From Roseburia sp. AM59-24XD (GTDB taxonomy: Bacteria > Bacillota > Clostridia > Lachnospirales > Lachnospiraceae): a stretch of DNA of 64,000 nt. Below, piece by piece: positions 1-9,300 of the stretch (position 1 is its first letter; every line of letters begins with the position of its first letter). The translations under genes and the position numbers were made by a program. The stretch spans positions 8,903-72,902 of the forward strand of contig NZ_QUET01000022.1 of NCBI RefSeq assembly GCF_003478445.1, read 5' to 3'. The notes under the pieces are model-generated. The model searched no databases, was not told where the DNA came from, and was given only the letters and a program-made list of their open reading frames with translations.

Positions 1-1011
1 ACCGATGTGACTGTTCCGGTCATCAGCAAGAAAGAGGATCTGACCTCCGCTGTCAACGCAGAAGCTTCCATTACGACAGACACGATCACGACTGACTGGA
101 AGGGCTACAGTAATGTACACAGCTTCGTTGTCGAGGAAAGCGGCTGGCTGTTGGCGATGCCTCTTTGCGAAAATGACTATATCACTTGGGAGCTTTTCTC
201 TGACACGGCGATCACATCCCGTATCTTCAAGGGAAAAACCCTCCAGAGCACGCAGGACACAATGTATAGCTGCTATCTGACACCGGGAACTTACTATTAC
301 CGTGGCAACCGCTGGAACGGAACCAATTCTCTTTCCTTTACGACATATCTTGGATTCATTCCGGATGCACCACGCTTCTCCGTAACATCCAACACACTGA
401 ATGCCGATGCTTCCGGTGCCAACGTTACCTTCCAGGGAGAAACCGGAACGATCCGTGTTATGGAGGGAGATTATGATCCATCCATTGTGATGAGCGACAC
501 ATTCTGGAATACCTCCAACCGGGTAAATGTTATCAACGGCACTTCAACAACGATCAAGAAGAACGGTAAATACGTTGCCCGCCTTGAGACGGCCGATGGA
601 CTGTATGTGATGGTTCCATTCACGGTGTCCGGCGTTATCGAAAAGGTTGTTGTGATTCCAACCGCAACACCGGTGCCAACGCAGACACCGGCTTCAACAC
701 GGACACCTGTCACGACACCGACTCCGGGCAAGACAACCACCCCTTCCACAACTGCCACACCGGCGAAGAAGGTCTACAAGATCACGGTTGCCAAGAAAAA
801 GCTGAAGATCAAGGTGAAGAAATCAAAGAAGATCAAATACACGATCACAAAGGGTTATGTCGGTCTGGTTCGTTTAAAGACCTCCAACCCTAAGGTTGCA
901 ACGGTCAACAGCAAGGGCGTTGTTACCGCCAAAAAGAAGGGAAAATGTAAGATTACACTGTCTCTGTCCAACGGTAAGAAGGTCGTTGTTCAGATCACTG
1001 TAAAAAAATAA
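1..1011 (+). CDS. Ig-like (BIG_2) surface protein, 5' partial
   Basis: The reading frame is open to the left edge of the window, so the N-terminus is missing and any start inside the window is internal. The visible part has a beta-rich region of about 200 residues, then a Thr/Pro linker with ATP/TPTP-type repeats (about residues 220-255), then a lysine-rich C-terminal domain with the pattern of a bacterial Ig-like fold (KKLKIKVKKSKKIKYTI, then SNPKVATVNSKGVVTAKKKG). The same linker and Ig-like domain recur in the gene ending at 10277, so the two are probably paralogous cell-surface or secreted proteins. No sortase motif is seen. The function of the N-terminal part is not recognised. Confidence 0.8.
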   Translation, partial: TDVTVPVISKKEDLTSAVNAEASITTDTITTDWKGYSNVHSFVVEESGWLLAMPLCENDYITWELFSDTAITSRIFKGKTLQSTQDTMYSCYLTPGTYYYRGNRWNGTNSLSFTTYLGFIPDAPRFSVTSNTLNADASGANVTFQGETGTIRVMEGDYDPSIVMSDTFWNTSNRVNVINGTSTTIKKNGKYVARLETADGLYVMVPFTVSGVIEKVVVIPTATPVPTQTPASTRTPVTTPTPGKTTTPSTTATPAKKVYKITVAKKKLKIKVKKSKKIKYTITKGYVGLVRLKTSNPKVATVNSKGVVTAKKKGKCKITLSLSNGKKVVVQITVKK

Positions 1012-1036
1012 TTTCTCATACATCACTAGCACTTCA

Positions 1037-1067
1037 AAGGGGGTGTCCCAATATTGGACACCCCCTT
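1037..1067. terminator. 12-bp perfect hairpin between convergent genes
   Basis: AAGGGGGTGTCC at 1037-1048 pairs perfectly with GGACACCCCCTT at 1056-1067 around a 7-nt loop. It sits 26 bp after the Ig-like gene and before the end of the convergent small ORF at 1125. There is no clear T-run on either side, so termination is inferred from stem strength and position. Confidence 0.6.
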
Positions 1068-1124
1068 ATCAGACCATTTGCCGCATGATCGCGCCTTCCT
1101 CTCGCATCATACTTTAAAGCACTT

Positions 1125-1268
1125 CTAATTGTACAGCGAAATATTATAACGAAGCTTGCGGTAAATCTTGTAGAGGATCACACCGATCATACCAACAACC
1201 GTGCCTCCTACAAGTGCAATACCAAATGTTCCTCCAATTCCTAATAATATCATTCCTAAAATTTTCAT
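1125..1268 (-). CDS. 47-residue glycine-rich small membrane protein
   Basis: A short ORF of 47 residues starts at an ATG 9 bases after an AAAGG ribosome site. The first 32 residues form one hydrophobic segment rich in spaced glycines (GIGGTFGIALVGG and GTVVGMIG), followed by a basic tail (YKIYRKLRYN). This is a single-pass small membrane protein with a glycine-zipper pattern, a style seen in small toxins, bacteriocin-like peptides and membrane regulators. It lies 18 bp downstream of another tiny ORF on the same strand and at the 3' end of an ABC-transporter cluster. The family is not recognised; the glycine pattern and good start signal argue it is real. Confidence 0.5.
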   Translation of the reverse strand: MKILGMILLGIGGTFGIALVGGTVVGMIGVILYKIYRKLRYNISLYN

Positions 1269-1286
1269 TGATTATCAACCTTTCTT

Positions 1287-1391
1287 TCACTGCGTGACGC
1301 AGCTTAATAAAGGCCTGCAGCCTGTCGTGACCGCAGGCGCATCACCGGCAGCAGCCGCCGGCTTCTCCACTTCCACCGCCTGCTGCCGCAT
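1287..1391 (-). CDS. candidate 34-residue peptide ORF
   Basis: A 34-codon ORF lies directly upstream of the 47-residue small membrane protein and is preceded in frame by a stop codon. The sequence is hydrophilic and alanine-rich in the first half (VEKPAAAAGDAPAVTTG) and ends with a short two-cysteine tail (CRPLLSCVTQ). It is GC-rich compared with its AT-rich flanks, which suggests selection on codons. The ribosome site is weak. It could be a leader or secreted peptide, or noncoding RNA. Low confidence. Confidence 0.25.
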   Translation of the reverse strand: MRQQAVEVEKPAAAAGDAPAVTTGCRPLLSCVTQ

Positions 1392-1610
1392 TTATTCCGT
1401 TTATATTAATTCATACCTTTATAAAATTCATACTGAAAGAAGCCCCTTTCTCCCGAAGAAGCAACTCCTCATATAAAACATTGAAATGTCCGATTCCGGA
1501 CGGAAAACGGCATACTGCCGTCCTTGAAAACAGAATGATGCCGTGCCTGGCAAAAGGTATCCCTGACGGATGCCTCAGATTGCCCGATTGCATCATAGAT
1601 AGGAATGATA
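1392..1610. other. gap without a convincing gene
   Basis: No convincing ORF is seen. GGACGG at 1498-1503 and CCGTCC at 1518-1523 can form a hairpin, and the overlapping ACGGCA/TGCCGT pair offers an alternative one. A 61-codon minus-strand frame exists here but has no ribosome site or recognisable composition. Confidence 0.4.
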
Positions 1611-2030
1611 TCAGCCTTTAGAACCGTCCTGCTGATGTATGTATGCGATGATCACTGACTCACACGTCACGATCGCGCCTGCGGCATTCATTGCACGGCT
1701 CCGGAATATATTGTCCGAAGCACCACCGGCAGCCACGCCCAGCTTCACAAAGGAGCTAAGCTTTGAAAAAGTACGGTTCCTCTGACCGGATGCAGTCCGT
1801 CTGAGAACCTCGCCCGTACTGCGCAGCATCGAATCGCCAAGCTGCTCGGACGAACACATATCCTGACTGTCTGTCGGATTCTGCAAACTCTGGAATACGC
1901 CGGACGTCACAGTTTTGGACACGCCAAATTCAGGATCTGTCTTGACCTTCTCAAAACACATCCCTGAGAGGAATAAAACCACGATCAGGCAGATACTCAT
2001 CCACCGCTTCATCTTATAAGTCTCTCTCAT
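1611..2030 (-). CDS. small predicted secreted protein, 139 aa
   Basis: Start chosen at the ATG preceded by GAGGTG, giving MRETYKMKRW at the N-terminus. A basic N-region and a hydrophobic stretch (MSICLIVVLFLSGMCF) look like a signal peptide or single membrane anchor. The rest is hydrophilic and ends in YIHQQDGSKG. No catalytic motif is visible and the family is not recognised. It is the last ORF of normal size in a minus-strand cluster of ABC-transporter genes, 120 bp after the permease. The +1 frame stays open past the stop codon, but I see no strong reason to extend the protein. Confidence 0.55.
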   Translation of the reverse strand: MRETYKMKRWMSICLIVVLFLSGMCFEKVKTDPEFGVSKTVTSGVFQSLQNPTDSQDMCSSEQLGDSMLRSTGEVLRRTASGQRNRTFSKLSSFVKLGVAAGGASDNIFRSRAMNAAGAIVTCESVIIAYIHQQDGSKG

Positions 2031-2151
2031 CTGTGACACCTCGTTTCGACTACATTTTATCAAATTTTAAACGTTTTGTCACGTCCCCTTTGTAACCACC
2101 CGGTTTACGCCCAAATAGATTTACCCCTTCGAAGAATTCCTTAGTTAAATA

Positions 2152-2787
2152 TTATAAATTCCCTCTCTCCTGCATCTCCTTACCCAGGATCAGGAAAATC
2201 ACACCGGTAAGGATCAATGCCGCCGGTCCGAATATATTGCCGGTCTGCAGATCCAGATTATCCACTAAAATATACGAAATCCTTCCGTTCAGGAACAGAT
2301 TAAAGATCAGCATCGCCAAAAAAGAAACCGCCACCGAACGAACAAGGCATGCAATCCCATAGACCAGACACGCCGAAAAGAAGCATTGTATAAATAAACC
2401 AATAAAATCTTCCGGGTAGATATAATCCGGCCATCGATTCATGATCCACAGACATACCGGTACGATCATAATGTCATACAGCACAAAGTAAATCAGGACA
2501 TCCACCCATTTATTCCTCTCATATAAGCCGAACAGTTCTCCCTCCTGCCCCATGACAGGCTCTACACAAAGCGCCGTCCACCACGCCGCCATGATCGGAT
2601 AGATCAGCGCTATCTGATTCCACATGGTATCCAGCAGATGATACGTTGTCCCCGCAGACTGCAGTATGTAAATCGTAACCGGAACCAGAACATAACACAC
2701 CAGAAACGGAAGATACTTTAACGGTCCCATTCCTCTCCACTGTAACGCCGTCCTGTCAAAACGGTTCATTATTTTTTCAATAAGCAT
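2152..2787 (-). CDS. ABC transporter membrane subunit, 211 aa
   Basis: A strongly hydrophobic protein with about six predicted membrane segments and no soluble domain. Its start overlaps the end of the upstream ABC ATPase gene by 19 bp and has a GGAGGA ribosome site, so the two are translationally coupled. It is most simply the integral membrane partner of that ATPase. The substrate cannot be told from sequence. The context (secreted small protein, lipoprotein, second ATPase) suggests peptide or bacteriocin export or self-protection rather than nutrient uptake. Confidence 0.7.
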   Translation of the reverse strand: MLIEKIMNRFDRTALQWRGMGPLKYLPFLVCYVLVPVTIYILQSAGTTYHLLDTMWNQIALIYPIMAAWWTALCVEPVMGQEGELFGLYERNKWVDVLIYFVLYDIMIVPVCLWIMNRWPDYIYPEDFIGLFIQCFFSACLVYGIACLVRSVAVSFLAMLIFNLFLNGRISYILVDNLDLQTGNIFGPAALILTGVIFLILGKEMQERGNL

Positions 2788-3611
2788 ATATAACCATCCT
2801 CCACTGTCGACTCCAGCGCATTTGAAACAGCTTCTCTCAGAATGACACGATGCATTTTTCTTCCCTTTTTGAGATATGTCTTCTCAATCTCACCATCAAT
2901 TCCCTGTTTCACCTGTTCCTCATCCACCTCGACGATCCTTCCGGCTGCATATCTGCAAAGCTCCAGGGTATCTCCCTGATAAATAAAATTTCCATCTGCC
3001 ATTACAATTGTTTTATCGCAGCTCGCCTCAACATCCTCTACGATATGCGTGGACAAGATAACAATCCTTCCGTCAGAAATATTGTCAATGACATTCTTGA
3101 ACCGGTTTCGTTCCTCCGGATCCAGTCCTGATGTCGGCTCATCCAAAAGAATCACTTGCGGATCTCCCAGGATTGCCTGCGCAATTCCCACTCTTCGCAC
3201 CATTCCTCCGGACAACGTCCTAATCTTTGCGTCCCTTTTGTCCTCAAGATTCGTATAGGTCAGACTCTGATCAATCTGATCCTTCCACTCTCTTCTCGAA
3301 AGCTTTTTGATATTGCAGAAATATTCCAGCATCTGATATACCGAAAGCTCCGGGTATCCGACAAACTTCTGCGGAAGATATCCGATTTTCCTGAGTCCCA
3401 TTTTGCGGACATTGCTTTCATTTAAAATAATATCTCCCTTATATTGATAATACCCCGTCATACATCTCATCAGAGTTGTTTTCCCTGCTCCATTTGTGCC
3501 GAGCAGACCATAAACACCATTCTCCAGATCACAGCTGATCCCATGCAGGATTTCTTTGCGCCGGAATGATTTTCTGACCTCTTTTAACTGCAAGCTATTC
3601 CTTGTTTCCAT
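2769..3611 (-). CDS. ABC transporter ATP-binding protein
   Basis: A complete nucleotide-binding domain: Walker A GTNGAGKT at about residues 38-45, signature LSGGM at 133-137, Walker B VILLDE at 153-158, D-loop SGLD, and an H-loop histidine in STHIVEDV. The C-terminal 70 residues extend past the core domain, as in ABC-2/bacitracin-type exporters of about 280-300 residues. It lies between the 599-residue membrane protein (12 bp upstream) and the 211-residue permease (overlapping). It hydrolyses ATP at the inner face of the membrane. Substrate unknown. Confidence 0.9.
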   Translation of the reverse strand: METRNSLQLKEVRKSFRRKEILHGISCDLENGVYGLLGTNGAGKTTLMRCMTGYYQYKGDIILNESNVRKMGLRKIGYLPQKFVGYPELSVYQMLEYFCNIKKLSRREWKDQIDQSLTYTNLEDKRDAKIRTLSGGMVRRVGIAQAILGDPQVILLDEPTSGLDPEERNRFKNVIDNISDGRIVILSTHIVEDVEASCDKTIVMADGNFIYQGDTLELCRYAAGRIVEVDEEQVKQGIDGEIEKTYLKKGRKMHRVILREAVSNALESTVEDGYICLLKK

Positions 3612-3623
3612 AAACTTCCCTCA

Positions 3624-5423
3624 TTATTCTAAAGATTCTATCCGATTATCGATACCCAGTTTAACCTCTGTATCATCCTCTGCCGGATACAGCATTCCTG
3701 TGTTTAATGTCTCAATGATATCACGTTCTCCCAGCAAAGTATCCACAATGTGATCGTTTGCAACGCACCAGTTAATATAATTATAATCCGGCGATACAAT
3801 AAACGTTTTCCCTTTCATGGAATATTTCGTTTCCTGATCAATTTTGCGAAAAAGCTCTTTATATTTTGAAACATTTTCTCCCTCCGGAACATTTTCACAA
3901 TCCAGACGGGAACATATCACCCGCACTCCTTCTATGTTCCTCTCCACAAGATAAGAATTTCCTATCAACGTGATGCCATCACTTCTCCCGGAAAGCTTCC
4001 ATACCACAAATCCATGCTCCTTTGTTTGCGCGAGCGTCTTTAGATTCGAGGCAACCGGATATTTTCCTTTGCACCGCAGCGTCACTTTAAAATCCGTCTC
4101 CTCCGAAAATACCTCCCTTGAAAAGCAGTCGTCGCCCACGATCTTTCCTTTCAGCCCCGGATACGGATCGCCACTTTCCAAAAAGATCCTGTGCCATCCC
4201 GGCATCGGATAATATGCATAATTGGCAGGTAGCATCATTCCCTGCGTCGTTGCATAAAAGCCTTTGGTCGTACCATGATAAACAATCCGGATCGAATGCA
4301 GCTTCCCACGGGAATTATGAACCAGAAGATAATCCTCATCCTGCTCAAAAGTCAACTTCTCTCCCCGCTCATCCGTCACCTGATCAACCTGAAAAATATA
4401 CTGCAGCGTGAACGGATACTCCTTTTGCGTCCCATCTGTCGGAACCACACAAGCTTCTGCCTGAAACTGATCCGTCACCGTAACATTCATATCATAACTC
4501 TCCACCTGAAAAGCCTTCTTATTCTGTCCCTTTTTCGTCAGAGAAATATCGGAATATTCCGCCTGCCGGTATCGTTCCACATACGACACAGAGTCCCATG
4601 TATTCGGAATATTCATCATAAAATAAACGGCTCCTGTCGGCTGAAAAAACAACGCCAGAAAGGTCACTGCCAACATTCCGGAAACAACACTCCAAGCCTT
4701 TCGTCCCGCCTGCTTCCACAATATGATTGCCAGCATGAAACACGCAAAAAATAACGCTCGGTAAATATGTACGTTTTCTGCCGTCAACAGATAATCCGCA
4801 TCCCTGCAGATTCCACGTCTGCTTTGAAAGAAAAAGCTAAATAACGTTGTCAGTTTCCACAGAAATTCATGCTTGTCCGACATACTGCTTAACAGCGACA
4901 AAAAGCTCATATCGAAAACATAAAATGTAAGAGCGATCAACGCCAGACCATATAACCGGCTGGTAACCAGTGATATTACCCAGCCGATACATATGGCCAC
5001 CAGAATCATCAGAAATATGTATATAAAGATAACCCTCACCGTGTACAGGACAAGTGCTTTACAAAGCACATCCGCCTGACTGTAACACATAATGTGAAAT
5101 GCAAACAGATAAACGGAGCCCAGCAGATCCGCCCCTAATAATACAACAAACTCTTTCCCCTGCGCCCGCAGCAGTTGTCCGTTTCCAAGAAGCAGCTCCT
5201 CCATATGAAAACGTTTGATGTCGTAAAAACACTCGTATGCAATCACCAGATAAACCAGAAAAATATACGGTAAAATCTCCATCATCAGATCAATCGGTCT
5301 ATTGACTTCGTTCCAGTATATTTTGGTCGTAAACAGAAAATAAGACACACAGCCCCAGAAGACAAGAAGCACTCCTGCCTTGATGGGACTTTTTAGAAAT
5401 CGGATCACACTGGTTTTTATCAT
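3624..5423 (-). CDS. large membrane protein of ABC export cluster, about 599 aa
   Basis: The N-terminal 260 residues contain about six membrane segments in ABC-2 permease style, and the last clear segment is at about residues 245-265. The C-terminal 330 residues are soluble, beta-rich and presumably extracytoplasmic. A GTG start at 5435 would overlap the upstream ATPase stop by one base, but the ATG at 5423 has the better GGAG spacing and was chosen. The layout (membrane half plus long external half) resembles the M1-peptidase-like or ABC-2 permease proteins of peptide-resistance exporters, but no HExxH zinc motif is present. Function beyond transport is unknown. Confidence 0.65.
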   Translation of the reverse strand: MIKTSVIRFLKSPIKAGVLLVFWGCVSYFLFTTKIYWNEVNRPIDLMMEILPYIFLVYLVIAYECFYDIKRFHMEELLLGNGQLLRAQGKEFVVLLGADLLGSVYLFAFHIMCYSQADVLCKALVLYTVRVIFIYIFLMILVAICIGWVISLVTSRLYGLALIALTFYVFDMSFLSLLSSMSDKHEFLWKLTTLFSFFFQSRRGICRDADYLLTAENVHIYRALFFACFMLAIILWKQAGRKAWSVVSGMLAVTFLALFFQPTGAVYFMMNIPNTWDSVSYVERYRQAEYSDISLTKKGQNKKAFQVESYDMNVTVTDQFQAEACVVPTDGTQKEYPFTLQYIFQVDQVTDERGEKLTFEQDEDYLLVHNSRGKLHSIRIVYHGTTKGFYATTQGMMLPANYAYYPMPGWHRIFLESGDPYPGLKGKIVGDDCFSREVFSEETDFKVTLRCKGKYPVASNLKTLAQTKEHGFVVWKLSGRSDGITLIGNSYLVERNIEGVRVICSRLDCENVPEGENVSKYKELFRKIDQETKYSMKGKTFIVSPDYNYINWCVANDHIVDTLLGERDIIETLNTGMLYPAEDDTEVKLGIDNRIESLE

Positions 5424-5434
5424 TTCACTCTCCA

Positions 5435-6073
5435 CTATCTATTTGCTAATACACCCTTCTCCATTTCATAGACCGCATCACATAATACTGAGATATCCTC
5501 AGAAGAATGCGAAGCGATCAGTATCGTTTTCCCCTGCTCTCTCAGGTCGATCAGATACCGTCGCATATCCTCAACCCCGTCCTTATCAAGCCCGTTCATC
5601 GGCTCATCCAGAATCAGAATATCCGGATCCTCCATGATCGCCTGTGCCAGACCCAGCCTCTGCCGCATTCCAAGAGAATACTTTTTCACATGCCGCTTCA
5701 GTTTCGGATCAAGCCCTGTCCTCTCCATCGCCTGAATAATCTCCTCTTTGCCAATCTTGTTCCGAAGCCCCGCCAGCAGCTTAAGATTTTTGTAGCCGGA
5801 ATAATACGGAATAAAGCCGGGCGTCTCAATGATGATCCCCATATTTTTCGGAAAATCCACATCCTTTCCAACTCTCTTCCCGTCCACGACCACCACTCCC
5901 CGGGTCGGTCGGATAAATCCGCATATGCATTTCATCAGCATCGTTTTACCGCTGCCGTTTCTGCCGATCAGTCCATGTATCTTTCCGGCTTCCAGAGAAA
6001 CCGTCACATCGTTCAATATCGCCGTTTTGCCGATCGTAAGACTGAGCCCTCTGACCTCAATAATATCTTTCAT
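5435..6073 (-). CDS. ABC transporter ATP-binding protein, 212 aa
   Basis: A short, single nucleotide-binding domain with Walker A GRNGSGKT at about residues 37-44, signature YSLGMRQ at about 132-138, Walker B ILILDE at about 152-157 and H-loop in IASHSSED. The SLGMRQRL signature variant is usual for bacitracin/lantibiotic-type and ABC-2 exporters. It is followed almost without a gap by the large membrane protein, and two permease genes lie directly upstream, so this ATPase probably energises that permease set. Confidence 0.9.
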   Translation of the reverse strand: MKDIIEVRGLSLTIGKTAILNDVTVSLEAGKIHGLIGRNGSGKTMLMKCICGFIRPTRGVVVVDGKRVGKDVDFPKNMGIIIETPGFIPYYSGYKNLKLLAGLRNKIGKEEIIQAMERTGLDPKLKRHVKKYSLGMRQRLGLAQAIMEDPDILILDEPMNGLDKDGVEDMRRYLIDLREQGKTILIASHSSEDISVLCDAVYEMEKGVLANR

Positions 6074-6103
6074 AATGATCCATTCCTTTCCGATTACAGC
6101 TCC

Positions 6104-6964
6104 TTATTCCACCTGTTCGACATTAAATAATTCCATCCGATGCACTGCCCGGGCAGTAAGCACCAGCATCACACCGATAGCAATCATAAAATAAGCAAAC
6201 GAACACCACACCGGCATTTTCGGCGCATTCAGAATCGTATCATAATGCAGCCAGATAATCGTATTTGCCATCGGAAACAGCCACATTGTATCCGTTTTCA
6301 ATGAACATGTAACAACACCGGCAGCGATCACAAAAACTGCCACAAGAAGTCCAAGTGTCTGAACATGTTTTAATTTAAAGAAATAAATGATCAGGCAGAT
6401 CAGAAACAAATATGCACACATCATACACAATGTCTGTATCACCGTCACACGCAGCGGAATCTGATTATACAGATTGGACGGCAAAAGCCGGGCAGTAAAG
6501 CTGTTTGCTTCATCCGGAAAATTTGCATTGTACTTCGTAACAACATCACTCCATCTTCCGGTAAAATCACCGCCTGTCATCAAAAGACTTCCTCCAAATA
6601 CAACCCCCAGATATGTAAGAATCGTCATCATAAGGAACACAAGCTGCCCTGCAAACCAGTTAAACCGCCCTGTTCTCTGCAAGAAGAATAATGTATTACC
6701 TGTCACCTTCGGATAATCACTGATCAGTACCAGAAACACACAGGGCATAAGCATGACCAGCATTCCCGAATTGCCGATTGCAACGAACGGCTCCATCCGT
6801 TCCAGCTCCGCTCCCAGCTTTGCCGCCCGGGTCAACAGCGGTTCCACCGCAAGGATCCGCATAAACACCAGCAAAACCGGCACAATGATAACTCTCGGGT
6901 TTGTAATCCATTTGATGTATTCGCTTCTGGCAACTGCCAGAATACACTTTATACTTTTATTCAC
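6104..6964 (-). CDS. ABC-type permease subunit, 286 aa
   Basis: Polytopic membrane protein with about six segments. The start was set at the GTG at 6964, which overlaps the end of the upstream permease by 8 bases (GGTGAATAA arrangement); a longer in-frame extension would run deep into that gene and lacks a ribosome site. Two consecutive permeases of similar length plus a following ATPase suggest a heteromeric exporter. No sequence motif reveals the substrate. Confidence 0.7.
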   Translation of the reverse strand: MNKSIKCILAVARSEYIKWITNPRVIIVPVLLVFMRILAVEPLLTRAAKLGAELERMEPFVAIGNSGMLVMLMPCVFLVLISDYPKVTGNTLFFLQRTGRFNWFAGQLVFLMMTILTYLGVVFGGSLLMTGGDFTGRWSDVVTKYNANFPDEANSFTARLLPSNLYNQIPLRVTVIQTLCMMCAYLFLICLIIYFFKLKHVQTLGLLVAVFVIAAGVVTCSLKTDTMWLFPMANTIIWLHYDTILNAPKMPVWCSFAYFMIAIGVMLVLTARAVHRMELFNVEQVE

Positions 6965-7850
6965 CGCAATCAACCCTCCTGCTTTGCACCACCAGATACA
7001 CAATATAGAAAAACAGCACCAGCAAACCATGGTATAGCAGTACTTCTCCGATCTGACTTCCACTCCCTGCCAGATCCGTCAACTGATCCGGATCCAGAAA
7101 TGCAGTCATACGCCGAAGCCATGTACTTACTTTTTCCGGATCTTCCAACATACGCCATCGTATTTTTTCGCAGGTCTGGTTGATTCCATATTTTATAAAA
7201 AACGGAATGCACATTACCAGATATTTGTTGCGGATCAGAGCTGTCATCATCATAATCGGTGCCGCCCAAAACATACCATACAAAAACATTCCGCCGACTT
7301 TAACCATAATCGTCTGAATATAATGTGTGCCCGAAATTTGTATATGTATTGCTGCCATCATTTCTTTGTATTGCGTCTGCAACTCGGGACTGTATGCGTT
7401 GATAGATGGAAATAACGCATGAACGACCAGCACAAAAATGATAAATCCAATCATGACTGCAAGTCCTCCGCATAAACAGCCTGTCATAAACCGGGATGTA
7501 TAATAACAAAACCGATTCGTCCGAAACACCTCGAAACGTACCGATTTCGCTTCATGTTCATCGCAGACCAGAGGCACAAAGGCAAAGGAAGCAATGATCG
7601 GGACAAACAAAAACAGCCAGTTTCCCGCACCATTCCGGACAACCTCAAAGGAGCAGAACATTGTATCATCCAACATAAACTGCCGGTCAAAGGTCAGCAG
7701 CGAGCGGAATACAGAATACTTGTTTCCTGTAACGCCATCTTCATAAATGTATGCCGCAAAACACAGCAGACAGGTAAAGATAATACACAGATAAAAACCA
7801 TATCCACTCAGAATTTTCCGAAAATCCGTTTTGATATTCCGCAGTATCAT
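6957..7850 (-). CDS. ABC-type permease subunit, 297 aa
   Basis: Start chosen at the ATG that overlaps the stop codon of the upstream lipoprotein gene (ATGA), the usual sign of translational coupling; an earlier in-frame start would lie inside that gene. The protein begins with a short basic cytoplasmic end (MILRNIKTDFRK), then a membrane segment, a large external loop (about residues 35-95) and five further segments. It pairs with the next permease gene. Role: membrane part of an ABC transporter of unknown substrate. Confidence 0.7.
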   Translation of the reverse strand: MILRNIKTDFRKILSGYGFYLCIIFTCLLCFAAYIYEDGVTGNKYSVFRSLLTFDRQFMLDDTMFCSFEVVRNGAGNWLFLFVPIIASFAFVPLVCDEHEAKSVRFEVFRTNRFCYYTSRFMTGCLCGGLAVMIGFIIFVLVVHALFPSINAYSPELQTQYKEMMAAIHIQISGTHYIQTIMVKVGGMFLYGMFWAAPIMMMTALIRNKYLVMCIPFFIKYGINQTCEKIRWRMLEDPEKVSTWLRRMTAFLDPDQLTDLAGSGSQIGEVLLYHGLLVLFFYIVYLVVQSRRVDCGE

Positions 7851-9193
7851 TTTCCGTTCCCTTTCCACCACTTTGTCGGTATCATGGCATACCGGTAATT
7901 TTGTCCGTCTGCCGCATCCAGATAACAGACATATGTCATTTCATCGTTTGTATTTTCCAGTGTAATCTTCCATGCCGGCGTAATCTTTGCAGACGAATGC
8001 TCCGTATCAATATATCCATTCTTTGTTCTGGCAAATTGCTGTGCATAGACAAGTTCAATCTCATTCACCTTAAATTTGATATGCTCTGTCATTTGGCTGC
8101 TGACAGATTTGATCGCACTTTCTAATGATATAATCTCCGACAGATTTGTTCTATTGACCGCATTTTCCTTCAGATAAAAGCCATCTATAATATCGACATC
8201 TTTACTTTCTACCATAAATGCGTTACCGATCAGCGAAGAATACTTGTCATATCCCAGACGTCCCTCATATTCTCCTGCTCTCATATAATCAAAAGGAATC
8301 CCCTCATACTCCTTCGTCGTTATCATATTATATCCATAGATATTTTTTGTTACACGGTATACATCCACCTCTGTCACAACTGTTTTCGCCGTCTTGTCTC
8401 CTGCACCTGGAAGACTGTTTATGTACTTTTCCAGAAATTTTACCGCATCGCAGACAGCAATTTTACGATCCTCTAACTGGTACTTCTCGGTGCTGTCCGG
8501 AGAATATGATGCAACATATTCTAAGTAAGCCGATGGATCATATCCATCCAGTCCCGGATACACTTTCTCATGCGTATCATCATTTTCAACTTTACTGCCA
8601 TTGAGGGCAACTGTTTTCCCTTTATTAACCGTTCCGTACCCATACCCGATCGGATTACCAAGCTCCAGACAAACAGAGGGCTTCCACTCCGTCATGTTTT
8701 CATTCCATGTATCATCATAAATATAATAAACTCGTCCTTCTTTCCCGGAAAGAATCTGATCCTTCCAGTCCTTCACCTTATTATAATCCTGAACAAGTTC
8801 TCCCGTCTCGTCATCATACTCCAGCTTCGAACTTCCGCCACTATACAGCAGGTGATTCTCATTCATAGAATGATCCGGGAATAAATATCGAAACATTTCT
8901 CGAAACTCACTGTCATAATCTTTCATATCCACATCAAAGTTATAATCGGCAGTATATTGATATACACTCGTCTTCTTTGATGGAAGCTTCACGGAAAGTT
9001 CCTTTGAGGCCTGAAGATTCGAACAGGAATTGATCGTATCTATCACCTTGTCATCGCTGATATGCAAATCTACTGCGGATGTCTTATCTACTTGCCTCCT
9101 GCTCTCTGTTCCATGATTCTTTCCTCCACCGCAGCCGGTAAAGCAAAGGAGCACGATTACTGACAATGTCAGGTATATTGTTGTCTTCTTCAT
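7847..9193 (-). CDS. predicted lipoprotein, 448 aa
   Basis: A signal peptide with lipobox CFTGC near residue 21 shows export and lipid attachment to the outer face of the membrane. The mature part (about 425 residues) is rich in Tyr, Asp and Lys, with no recognised domain. It leads the permease/ATPase genes of the cluster and overlaps the first by 4 bases, so it is probably the extracytoplasmic component (binding, chaperone or protection protein). It follows the small secreted protein gene at 9301-9720 after a hairpin that could limit read-through. Confidence 0.75.
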   Translation of the reverse strand: MKKTTIYLTLSVIVLLCFTGCGGGKNHGTESRRQVDKTSAVDLHISDDKVIDTINSCSNLQASKELSVKLPSKKTSVYQYTADYNFDVDMKDYDSEFREMFRYLFPDHSMNENHLLYSGGSSKLEYDDETGELVQDYNKVKDWKDQILSGKEGRVYYIYDDTWNENMTEWKPSVCLELGNPIGYGYGTVNKGKTVALNGSKVENDDTHEKVYPGLDGYDPSAYLEYVASYSPDSTEKYQLEDRKIAVCDAVKFLEKYINSLPGAGDKTAKTVVTEVDVYRVTKNIYGYNMITTKEYEGIPFDYMRAGEYEGRLGYDKYSSLIGNAFMVESKDVDIIDGFYLKENAVNRTNLSEIISLESAIKSVSSQMTEHIKFKVNEIELVYAQQFARTKNGYIDTEHSSAKITPAWKITLENTNDEMTYVCYLDAADGQNYRYAMIPTKWWKGNGK

Positions 9194-9226
9194 AAGCTTC
9201 CCCCTAATAATACCTATATAATTTTG

Positions 9227-9262
9227 TCCACCAGATCCTCATAACAATGTGAATCTGGTGGA
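9227..9262 (-). terminator. hairpin between secreted-protein gene and lipoprotein gene
   Basis: TCCACCAGAT (9227-9236) pairs with ATCTGGTGGA (9253-9262) over 10 bp with a 16-nt loop. On the minus strand it lies downstream of the small secreted protein and 34 bp upstream of the lipoprotein start. It has no T-run of the usual kind, so it may be a partial terminator or RNA-processing site that gives more of the secreted protein than of the transporter. Confidence 0.6.
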
Positions 9263-9300
9263 TCTTGTTATTATAAAAACTTATCCTTTATTACTTGCTA

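Noticed and set aside
1411..1596. 61-codon minus-strand frame
   Set aside because: No ribosome site and no recognisable composition; another frame is open across the same bases, so openness alone is not evidence.
1500..1615. Possible +1 frameshift extension of the small secreted protein ending at 1611
   Set aside because: The +1 frame stays open for about 40 codons, but there is no slippery site and the normal end looks like a natural C-terminus.
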